From NCBI GenBank assembly GCA_001687465.1, contig LVLI01000496.1, positions 1 to 60,039 on the forward strand: a DNA stretch of 60,039 bases, given 5' to 3'. This document shows positions 35,965 through 46,029 of this stretch, piece by piece. The translations under genes and the position numbers were made by a program. The notes beneath the pieces are model-generated. The model saw nothing but the letters and a program-made list of their open reading frames with translations, was not told the DNA's origin and did not search any database. The stretch is from Halocafeteria seosinensis (taxonomy: Eukaryota > Sar > Bigyra > Bicosoecida). Every line of letters starts with the position of its first letter. Within the stretch, counting starts at the first letter, position 1.

Positions 35965-36266
35965 GGCGTACACTACCAGATACTGCGTATAGCTAATTTT
36001 ATCGGGTACGTCCAATGAGACGTTTGCGCGTTACGAATGACGGAAAATACACACATGCACCCCAACGAAATCGGGTTCTCAGTTCAATGCGTTCCCTCAA
36101 CTTCACAAGGCGTTGTGAAGCTCCAGATCTGTCCAACAGATCTATTGGGTATTGCTATCAAGTAGACATGTTTTGCAGCAGTCCACACTGCCCACGGGAT
36201 AGGGAGGATTCTTCTAATTTGTAACCTGCTGGTGGTGTTGAATAGTGCGTTTGTTGAGTGGTGGTA
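35965..36266. other. Intergenic, tandem neighbours
   Basis: This 302-bp interval should contain the DENN gene terminator and the next promoter. Nothing else is recognised. Confidence 0.4.
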
Positions 36267-38594
36267 ATGACGGAGCAGGATTCATTGGACGCCTTGCGTG
36301 CATGCTTCCGGCATTTTCTTCAAGAAGCAGCGCGATATGATGCCGATGAGGGCTTAGTGTTCTCGATGAGGCGACGACGGCATGTCGTAAGCTGTTTAAT
36401 ATTCGCTTACAATCAACTGTCCACATGGTTGTCTCGGAAAGTGTTTTTCCTGGCTCTGGCGGAAGATCTGTGGTATCCTGGCCAGAAAACAATGGAATTG
36501 GTGCTGGCTAAAGAAAACAAGTTGTCCTTGGAAGAGCTACAGAGAGCATCACTAACGAACCATGAAGTCTTTCTTCGGGAAGCGGGATCCTTACCAGGTA
36601 TGTAGCGGTGACCACCAGGGATGCTACCGTATACTAGCCATCGATCTTAAACTTTTGCAGGCGGAGTGGAATGGACTATTGACGCAAGAGGTCATCTGCG
36701 GTATCTTTTACGTTTCAAAAACAGTAGTCCAACGGGAGACACACACTATAAAGATCTCATCGACAACGACTTGTATGCTTGTAGGCAGTTAGAGGAGAAT
36801 ATCTTGCGAAGTGGTCACTACTTCCTAGCTAGTCAGCTCCACTTCCCGAAAGGTAGTGACTTCAGTAAGGTTCAAAATCCACCTCGTATAGGACATGGAA
36901 ATGCAATTGTGTCGAACGAGGAAGAAGATGCATTGTCGAGATTGGATAGAAGCATCAAATACCTGTTCGGGACCCAGATCGCGGTGTTCATGAAGCGGAT
37001 AGGCTTTTGGAAAAATTTAGTCGAGCGACAGCACACGATTCCTTGTACTAACAACTTGATGCAGTTTATCTGGAGGAAGGAGGCAGTTCATCCTATTCAA
37101 AACTCCTCAGATTTGAAGAGACGAATCGGTCTGATAGATAATAATCGCAGGTGCTATGGGTTGTTCCACCCGACGATGCCCGAAGTGCCCTTAATTTTTG
37201 TGGAAGTATTGATAGCACCCCGCTTGTGCGCCAGTGTTGATGAAGTGCTTCCTTTGCGTGAGGAAATATCGAAAGAATTGACTTCCGACGGAAGCGGCAA
37301 AACGGCGATATTTTATTCGATCACAAATCCACACCCGGGACTGCAAGGTCTGCAACTAGCGTCTTTACTGCTGTATTTGGTAATGGACAAGATAAATCAT
37401 GAGGAGGCAATTAGCTCCTTTGCTACGTTGTCTCCCATGCCTCAATTTGCAAAGTGGTTACACGAGAAGGTTGAGAGGAGAGGCCTTTCTTCCCTCATGG
37501 GAAACGCGGAGCGACGACATCTGGCAAATGCGCTTGGGGTAAAGGAAGGGCGCGAGCTTGACAGCCAAATCATTCGAGAACTCAAGGCCGGGACATGGAG
37601 AAACGAAGCGTAAGTGTGGAAGCTAATTCATGGAAATAATGTAAGGTTGTTCGTATTGTTTGCAACCATGTGGATACAGAGCGAAAAACAGAGCAGTCAC
37701 TCCATTGCTGGAACGTTGGGCGGCTCGATATATACTGTTTGAACGGAGACAAACTGCGAGAGGTAACCGAATAATAGACCCTGTTGGCAACTTCCACGGG
37801 CAGAACGGTGCAACACTGGAGCGTATCAGAGTGCATGCATTCGACACCCCTCGAGTAAGTCACATAGTCATCCCGGCTGTTCTTGGTTGTTCGAACAACT
37901 CTGTCTTCCATTGCAGGGATTATCTCAATCATTTGGAGTCATGGTCAATTATAGATATAATTTGGAGTCTGTTGGGGAAGCTGCGCGTGCGTATAAGCAA
38001 AATTCTGTTGTTACCTCCTCCAACGTTGCTTGGGCCTTTGCAAAGTCGCTAGGTGGACAGGAAAAGTCCGCAGCGCTTCGACTTCTAAAAGGGCTAGAGC
38101 CAAGCAAAGACAACGCTCGCATTGGTGGTTTGTATCTTTACGCGCAATTATTTGACAATGACCGGGTTATCTTAGATTCGGGAGCCTCTGCGGAACGCAC
38201 CTCTACGTTTCCTGCGGTATACTTCATAGCGCGAGGCACGGTGGATTTCCGTATCAAATACACAGATTCTTTAGCAGATAGATCAGTGAAATTAACAGCT
38301 GGGGATGTGTTCGCCGATGTCATTAAGCTGTACGAATTCCTGAACAGGACCTCTGGGAGCGAGTTCCGGGACGTTAGTCCGGAACCTTTCGAACAATTTC
38401 TCGGAGCGTCGACACTTCGAGCGACTACAGAGACGGAAACGCATATATTCGTCTTGCCGCTGGACAGCTCCTTGGTTACCAGAGCGCTGGAACATATTCC
38501 ACAAAGCATAGCGACGATACAAGAGAACTCTATTCGCGAGCTTTCAAAAATTAAGAGTAGGCTCGTAGCGGATTCAGCGGAGCCAAAGCTGTGA
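36267..38594 (+). CDS. MLYCD: Malonyl-CoA decarboxylase fused to cNMP-binding-like domain
   Basis: It converts malonyl-CoA to acetyl-CoA, relieving inhibition of fatty-acid oxidation. Exons 36267..36597, 36661..37609, 37680..37854 and 37917..38594 give 710 aa, against about 490 for animal MCD. MCD motifs in order are FIWRKEAVHPI, RCYGLFHPTMPEVPLIFVEV, AIFYSITNPHPGLQG (catalytic Ser kept), SFATLSPMPQFAKWL, DPVGNFHGQNGATLERI (catalytic His kept) and QSFGVMVNYRYNL. From about residue 545 an extra 165 residues resemble a cyclic-nucleotide-binding fold: AVYFIARGTVDFRIKY, KLTAGDVFADV and ATTETETHIFVLPLD. The protein ends PKL, a weak peroxisomal PTS1-like tripeptide. The stop is 9 bp from the converging gene's stop. 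Confidence 0.87.
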
Positions 38595-38603
38595 GTGGAG
38601 CAA

Positions 38604-39105
38604 TCAACGCTTCACTTTGCTGACTCTCTTGAGATACAACCATTTTAAAGCATATGTAGAAGCTCCGACAAGAAATGAATTCTTCACAAGTGATTTTAGG
38701 GGAGCTCCGCGGAAAAGGATCAAAGAGGCTGTCATTGTGCCCGCTACGGTGTTCCATGGGTCATTCGTATAGCCATCTCGAAGAGTCTCAACAACTCCTG
38801 ATCCGCCAACGTACGCAACGACAAGAGCGCTTGTGTTAATACCAGTCCAAACTGCTTCTTTGGCAACCATACGAAACGTCACTCCAACAGTGGGTGGGGG
38901 TGTTTCAGCATGCTGAGGTTTTCTTCGGATAAGTGATTCCGTCAGAGCGAAGGCCGTGTATCCACTTCCTAGCAAGAATCCCTGCAACCCTGAAGCAAAG
39001 CAGCGGGCTTGGGTTTTCCTATCGATAATACCCTGCACAGAGGGATTCACTGATTGCCCTGAAACCAGTTGTTGTGAAGTCCAGGTTACTTACCGATTCT
39101 CCCAT
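38604..39105 (-). CDS. Tim17/Tim22/Tim23-like membrane protein
   Basis: A tiny first exon (39105..39094, MGES), a 61-bp GTAAGT intron and exon 39032..38604 give 146 aa. The pattern RDGYTNDPWNTVAGTMTASL resembles the Tim17-family signature. Weakly hydrophobic Gly/Ala-rich helices precede it (GLQGFLLGSGYTAFALTES, TGINTSALVVAYVGGSGVVE) and follow it (SFLVGASTYALKWLYL). Such proteins form preprotein translocases of the mitochondrial inner membrane or related complex I assembly factors. Which member this is cannot be told. Without the first exon the frame has no ATG near its 5' end, which supports the spliced start. Confidence 0.65.
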
Positions 39106-39387
39106 TGTTTATTATCGCATTTTCATTCCTTGCATCGAGTAGAAGCAGGTAAAACGGGGAACCAACCCCGTGCTCTGGTTAGCGAAAAATACCAACACTT
39201 CATAGACACACAGTTGGTTAGCGTACTACACCGCCAAGCAATCGAACAAACAAATCGTCGCTTTACATAGCGCTGAATCATCGCGCTGTCTTGGTAGTTT
39301 GCGTGCGCTTGTGTTTGTGAGAAGGGATGGCAAATATTGAATAGTATCTGTTTGCTCTAGTGTTTGAAACCACCGGGGTGGAAGACG

Positions 39388-42300
39388 ATGACTGAGGAAC
39401 TCCCATGCACCATCATCCTCCGAAGCGAGGCTTCGAGTGGGGCCTCCAAGGAGGAAATCCGGAAGAGTTTAGAAGGCTCTGATGTACAACAGAAATGCGA
39501 CGCGATGAGGGAGATGATCGTACAAATGAGTAACGGCGCAAACTTGCAGCAGCTGGTAATGACGGTCATTCGCTTCTGCATTAACGTGGAGAGCCATGAG
39601 CTTCAGAAACTCATTATGTTATACTGGGAATTAGTCCCTAAGCACGATGAATCGGGCAAATTGCTATCTGAGATGATTTTAGTTTGGTAAGTTGGTCTTT
39701 TAATGTCACATGTTTTGGCAAACTATGGGAGGGAAAATCGCCTCGGATTGGTAAATCAACTGGTGAAAGTATATCCGTAAGGGACTGAAGCCACACCCGT
39801 TCTTTTTTGTTCCCTAGGACCGCCTCTAGCCTTGGCCCCTTGGCCTTTTTGTAGTTTCGCGAAGGGGAAATCGTGATTAATAATTGTGCTTTCATTTGTG
39901 CCTTCGTGCAGTAATGCAATTCGGAATTCTCTAATTCACCCTAATGAATACTTGCGTGGATGTACTCTTCGGTTTTTGTGTAAAATTCGAGATAAGGAGA
40001 TATTGGAACCCTTGATACCGTCCATCACCCAGAACTTGGATCATCGGCATTCATATGTACGAAGGAATGCCGTGATGGCCGTACACTCCATATTTTCGCA
40101 CTTTGGGGGGCAATTGATTCCAAATGCCCCGGATATGATCGAAAAAGTGTTAGAAGACGTACGTCTGATTTTGTGAAGTTAACGGGAAGCGGCGCTTTTC
40201 ACGTTTTCATCTTGTTGACAGGAAGGAGATTCTGGTACTCGAAGAAATGCGTTCATGATGCTTTTTGAGGCCGATCAGAAGAAAGCCTTAAAATTTTACC
40301 ACCAGCACAGCGAGAAAATTCCCAACTTTGGGAATGGATTCCAGCTCACGCTTCTGGAGCTTACAAGGAAGGTATGGTCGCCACAGGGTTCACCTAAATT
40401 GCTACTTCTTGCCGATCATTGTTAAGCTTTTTCTTTTGGTACACAGGTTTGTCGTGCTGATCCCTCTCAAAAATCCGTCTTTATCGGTTCAATATTTTCT
40501 CTGTTGGGGTCGCCTAGTTCTGCCGTAAGCTTTGAGGCAGCAACTACATTGGTGGCAATGTCTTCAGCTCCCACTGCTGCTCGCGCCACTGCCCAAACTT
40601 ATACGAGATTGTTGAGTTCTGTTAGTGACAACAACGTGAAATTAATTTTACTCGAGAAGTTGCGAGACTTAAAAGTGAGAGGGCAAACGAAGGTGCTCCG
40701 GGAGATGGTTATGGACATTCTACGATGCCTGTCCACGCCGAATCTTGATATCAGGAGAAAGGCGCTCAATCTGGCACTGGAACTTGTGTCTCCAAAGAAT
40801 GTAGAGCAGATATGCGGTTATTTGAAAAAGGAGATAGTAGCCACACAATCAGCTGAAGAGGGAACGCAGGGCCGCGGTCGGAAAGGCACCTATGATAAGG
40901 AGACAGCAGCGTACAGGGAGCTGTTGATTGAAGGCATTCACTCCTGCGCAGTCAATTTCCCATCGGTTGCGCGTAGTGTGATGGAATTGCTAATGGACTT
41001 TTTGACGGCCCCTGCTGCCGACAAAGTGATATCTTTTGTCCGGGAAGCAGTGGAAATGTTCGAAGACATGCGAGACACTATTTTGCGAAAGCTGCTTGAT
41101 GTTCTTCCGGATATCGAAGATGTCGTAGTTGCCAGAGTAACGTTGTGGATCATTGGACAGTATTGTGTAGAAGAACAATCTGTGAATGACGCATTGCGCC
41201 AAATCCAACAATCGATTGGCCCGCTTCCCCTCACAGTTACTCATGGAGAAAATCATGAGACACAAGATGAATCCGCGGAAAAGTCTGAACCGTCGGAAAA
41301 ACCAAAGAAGAGTGGACCCAAAGTGCTGGCTGATGGCACGTATGCTTCTCAAGCGGCTGTCGAATCGACGGACCAAATCGACAAAGTCGAGTCGATTCCA
41401 TCATTGCGAAAATTCTTGCAGAAAGGAGATTGGTTTTTGGCCAGTGTTATATCCAGCACTTGGACAAAGTTATCGCTTCGTTTGGTGCAATTTCGCGGTC
41501 GTGACGAACAGCAGAGTAAGACGGTCATGGTAGATGGCATGATGGCTATGTCAGCGATGTTGGAGGCGGGATCTAACCCTAAAAACATGCTTAGCGCTAA
41601 TAGTGAAGCCAAGCCGGCAGATAAGATTGACCAGGATTCTTTCGAGAGGATCGTTCTTTGCATGAGGGTGTTGGCTGACCCATCTGCCAGTGAAGCAACA
41701 ATGGATGTGCTGCTGGATGGCTGTAGGAAGGCGTTTAGAGGTTTAATTGCCTACAACAAGGCTTTGGAGCAACAGTCTTCGGAGGAGGCGATGGACGAGG
41801 CGTTGCAGTACCTAATTGCTATGGGAAAGAACGACGAAGAAGAGCAGAAAAAACAAGAAGAGGAAGAGAAAGATAAGGACACCAGTGATCTCCCAGGGGC
41901 GTCATTGAGGGCTCAGCTTGCAAGCGAAAAAGCGAGAGCTAAAGCCGCACAGCGAAAACGAGAAAAGGAGAAGGCAGCAAAGATAGCCGCTGTCACTGCG
42001 CATTCTGACGATGTTATACCGATAAGACAACTGCGAACAAAGGGCTCCACCACTACAGAAGATTTGGCGCTTGACGACGAAACAGAAATTGGCATGGCGG
42101 TAGGTTCTCAAGAGCAGTCAAGTTCTCAAGGATCAAGCTCGAAGCGAGTCTATCAGCTAACAGGTTATGGTGACCCCGTGTATGTCGAAGCCTCTGTATC
42201 TGTTCAAGAATACGATATTACTTTGCACATTGCGGTAATGAACCGAACCGATGATACTCTTACGGACCTCAGTGTTGAATTAGCCGCCGTTGGGGACCTC

Positions 42301-42843
42301 AAAATCGTTGACCGGCCTCAGAGCCATACGATTGCTCCTAGAGACGTGTTGAAGCTAAGCTCAAACATTAAGGTCTCTTCGACGGAAGCAGGGTATATAT
42401 TTGGAACCTTAGTTTACACTAGGAGCGGCGGCCATGCTCAAGGAAATGTTGTCCATTTGTCCGAGATTCACATGGATATCATGGATTACATTAGACCCGC
42501 ATATGTTCCCGGAATTAAGTTCCGACAAATGTGGGCTGATTTTGAATGGGAAAATAAAGTAGTTGTCAACACAAGTCTTCGAAATCTTCAGGAATACGTG
42601 GTGCACATTGCTCGAGTTACGAACATGAGGATACTGACCCCGATACAAGCACTTTCCGGTTCTGCTAATTTCTTGGCGGCGAACATGCACGCAAGATCTG
42701 TCTTCGGAGAAGACGCTCTGGTGAACGTTTCAATCGAAAATACAGCAGAGGGTGGTATTCATGGTCACGTAAGAATCCGCGCGAAGACCCAAGGAGTCGC
42801 TTTAGCATTGGGGGATAGAATTTCAGCAAAACAGAAAGTGTAG
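39388..42843 (+). CDS. COPB1: Coatomer subunit beta (beta-COP)
   Basis: This is a COPI coat subunit acting in Golgi-to-ER traffic. Exons 39388..39686, 39912..40158, 40222..40371 and 40447..42843 give 1030 aa with exact phases (animals about 953). The N-terminal adaptin-like HEAT solenoid shows LVCNAIRNSLIHPNEYLRG, LDHRHSYVRRNAVMAVHSIF, GTRRNAFMMLFEADQKKAL, FEAATTLVAMSSAPTA and SDNNVKLILLEKLRDLK. A charged, Lys/Glu-rich linker lies near residues 660-720. The C-terminal appendage region starts near VYQLTGYGDPVYVEASVSVQ and includes SLRNLQEYVVHIARVTNM. The stop is 29 bp from the converging helicase stop. Confidence 0.96.
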
Positions 42844-42872
42844 AGCTTCGTTCCATCCGCATAGTCTTTATG

Positions 42873-45764
42873 TTACCTGACTTGACCGGACATGTCATAA
42901 TAGAACTTCTTAAGCAACTTGAGTTCCTCTCCCACATCTCTACAAATACGCATGTTCTTTGCAATCCATGGTATGACCTTTTCCTTGTATCTTCTGTTTG
43001 AGTACCTATGATCGAAGAGGACAATCGCCGAGTAATCGTTTTGGTGCCGAAACGCTCTTCCAATGCTTTGATTGACAGTCTTCATGCAAAGTCCTTCATA
43101 ATACCGACGGCCGCTCCCAGCGCTCTTCCTCTCAAACCAGTCCATCCTTGCCTGAATTTCGGGATCCCCCAAGTTAGGAAAAGGCATACCTACAATTCCA
43201 ACAAAGCGAGCTAAGCCATCAGAGAAGTTAATCCCTTCGCTCATCTTGCCACCGGCCACACAGAAGAGAACAGCTCCCGAGGTTTCTGTCGCATGCTTCT
43301 TGAAATTCTTCCATACGGCGGCCATTGATGAATCTGAATGGTACCCGAAGTCTTCCTCTGAAGGTGAACGGCAAGGAAGATTGGATTTCTTTGACGGCTC
43401 CCTAAGAACATGCTTTGCGTTCCTTAGACAATCAAGTATAGGAGCAGGTTCGTCTCCAAGTTTTTCTCTCCAGGGGGAACGCTCGCCCAGTAAGAAATCA
43501 CAGTAATCGAATGAAGGCAAGAATATAACAACTCCTTCGGGAACAGCGCAACATATCTTGACCAGAGTAAGTCCAAGATCCATCACCTGCACGCACAGGG
43601 AGGGTAACTATTTGCACAGATTATATTTAGTGCCTTCTTCTGTATGCAACTTACCATAGCCCGATTTTTTCTCTTTGCTAACGTAAACTCAAACTGCTGT
43701 CCTTGGAGCCCATAAGGGAGAGTTGCTGCATAAATGGACCTGTTCGGAATCACGTGATTACAAGAAAACGTCGACAAGCTGCTTGGAGGAACCTCCGGCA
43801 AAAGGCTCGACAGGAAGTCGTCGATGGGATGCATCGTACCACCCGTCAGCACGAGTGACCGACACTGATCTACGATTGGTTTTAGCGGCCCTGACGCATC
43901 GAGGAGAAAGTATTTTAGTTCTATGGTTGAGTCTTGTTTCGGTCTTATAGAGATCCGGGCGTTTTCAACTTCTTGGCACAAAACTTCGAGAAAATTTTGG
44001 AACGCTACGATAGCATTGCCCCTTGAAAACTTTTTATAGTCTTCTCTGCTCAGGCTATCGGCGAATTTTTGTCGATACCATCTAGTGAAACCCCGTAGTT
44101 TCCTGCTCAGTTGGGTACTCCGCATGCTGCGGACCATAGTCCATGGATTAATATGCTCTAAGTTTGCTTGCTGAATAAAGTCTGATACTCGTAAGGTCTT
44201 AGTCACGTGTTGCTGTTGACTTAAATCATCCAGGTACGGAATTAGACTGCACATGAAAGAGTCAATCTGCAAGCACAAGGACGAAGCTTTGCCACCTAGG
44301 CGGCTTTTGTACCGCTCGTGATAGGCATTGATATGTGTTTGCAATGCACGAAGTGCAAGAACATCTATAGCGCTCTCATAACAAGAATACACAGCACTCT
44401 CTAGGTTATGTGCTTCATCAATCACAACAATGCTCCTGTCCAATTGAACATCGAGACTTCCTCTTGCTGAGCTGTTTAGCAACAGATTGTAGGGCACGAG
44501 AACAACGTCAGCTAAGGGCACTGCCTTATGAGAGGCATAATACGGACACACGGACGCGCTCGCACCCATACCCTTCATATCTTCAATGTCTACTGGCTGT
44601 GACAGGAACTTGTCCCCAGCGATCGCGATCCGTTGACTGTTCAAATATGGACAGCCTTTTGCGGAGTTATCGTCCACAGCTCCTTTGCTTTGCTTACTGT
44701 CTTTCAATTCCAAACATTTTTCTGTGATTGCTGATTCATCCCCTAGACTTTGGACATTCTCGTTTACACAAAGCTGTTTTCGACCAGCGAGAGTCACAGT
44801 GCGAATTCTATCGGAATAGGGAGTTTTCCGTAGTTCCTGAGAAAACAAAATAAAAAGGAAGCATCTCAAAAACGATATGTCAAACCATTCCTGAAAACAG
44901 CAATAGCATGCAAGCGTACTTCAATGAATTGCGCAAGCTGTGAGTGGGTTCTTGACGAGAATACGATCTTCTCAACGTATGGTTCGTGAACATCGCTATC
45001 TTCATTCTGTCGCTCTTCAATTTCTTTTTGCGAACGGAGCTCTTGGGCGATCTGAAAAGCCTTATCAGCCTCATTTTCTCCTGATATCGACGTCACCTCC
45101 TGCTCCCTCGGTCGCTTGCCGGTGAATTTAGGGGTGATTGTAGCATCGGCAAACAGTTGATGTAAAGGCAGCTTTTTCATTTTTTCAATTTCTTCGCGGC
45201 GTTCTTTCAGTTTCTTGTTGGGTATTAGTTTCTCTGTCGAGTTCGTGCTTGTGGTGGCGTTCGACAGCCAGTCCGGGTCTGCTGCAACGAGCCACGATTC
45301 CTCAATAATGAGCTTGTACTTCAATCCTCCTTCGTTGAAGTAGCTTACCATTTTGGGTTCCTCCTTGTTTATGGAGGGTACGAGGACGGGAAGTGGAGCT
45401 GCAATGCAATGTTGCGCTGTTGCGTGGGTCTCCCAACACTTGAGGAGGGTGGTTCTCCCTATAATACAAAAGACTGCTGATGATACTTAGAGTCTTCCCC
45501 TGCAAGGCCACAATTCAAATTCCAAATTAGGACCCTTGTCCCTGGACAGGGCCATTTTCACCCCATTGGGATGATACTTACTGTCCCTGTAGGGCTTTCA
45601 AAGATGCCCACTTTCCCTGCATCCACGCACTGGTATAATTGAGCCATGAGTTCGGTCTGAATGGAATAGGGCTCGTAGGGAAAGGGAGGCCTAATTCCTC
45701 CCTCATGATTGTCTTTGCTATTATAATTGGATTGTTCATATTCTATACTACTGATCTTTTGCAT
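42873..45764 (-). CDS. DDX11: Fe-S DNA helicase DDX11/CHL1
   Basis: This is an XPD/FANCJ-family 5'-3' helicase for sister-chromatid cohesion and replication. The ATG at 45764 starts a short exon ending FPYEPYSIQTELMAQLYQ, then GIFESPTGT. An intron splits Walker A, and splicing gives PTGTGKTLSIISSLLYY. Then come IVFSSRTHSQLAQFIE, RKQLCVN, a four-Cys Fe-S set (LCVNEN, KCLEL, GCPYL, VCPYY) and VVIDEAHNLESAVYSCYES. The C-terminal part reads SLVLTGGTM, VVIFLPSFDYCDFL, CVAGGKMSEGINFSDGLAR and NQSIGRAFRHQNDYSAIVLF. The junction after Walker A is best explained by a GTGTTG donor and an AAACAAG acceptor; this one is less certain than the rest. A 5' gene overlaps nothing; the divergent small ORF starts 78 bp away. 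Confidence 0.93.
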
Positions 45765-45842
45765 CCTTTATGTAAAGCTAAAAAACTGACGAGAGACAGT
45801 GGGTGAAGACAGAATTTTTTTTTTATAATAATACAAAAATCA

Positions 45843-46028
45843 ATGCCCTTCTTTCCTACATGTGAAGAACTGGGCCAAGCGCTCCACTGGATGGCTCAGC
45901 ATCGAGGGCGCACAGCTGCCTATATGGCAGCAGGCGCCACAATTGCACTCCTCCTGTACTATGACCCTGACGACGACGATGACCGCGACGCCAAGCAGCA
46001 GGAAGCTAAATCGTCGAGTTCGCAGTAA
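45843..46028 (+). CDS. Small single-pass membrane protein
   Basis: An ATG at 45843 encodes 61 aa: a short N-terminal part (MPFFPTCEELGQALHWMAQ), one hydrophobic helix (TAAYMAAGATIALLLYY), an Asp run and a Lys/Ser-rich tail. It lies in the free space between two minus-strand genes and ends one base before the carboxylesterase stop. It is preceded by an AT-rich T-run. No family is recognised. The fit to the gene spacing and the domain-like layout favour a real gene, but it could be chance. Confidence 0.4.
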   Translation: MPFFPTCEELGQALHWMAQHRGRTAAYMAAGATIALLLYYDPDDDDDRDAKQQEAKSSSSQ

Positions 46029-46029
46029 T

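Noticed and set aside
39140-39200. T-arm-like hairpin on the minus strand as a possible tRNA
   Set aside because: The loop lacks the TTCRA core and no acceptor stem, D-arm or anticodon arm could be built around it.
42200-42690. Minus-strand frames within beta-COP as an antisense gene
   Set aside because: They are shadow frames of a strongly conserved coding region.
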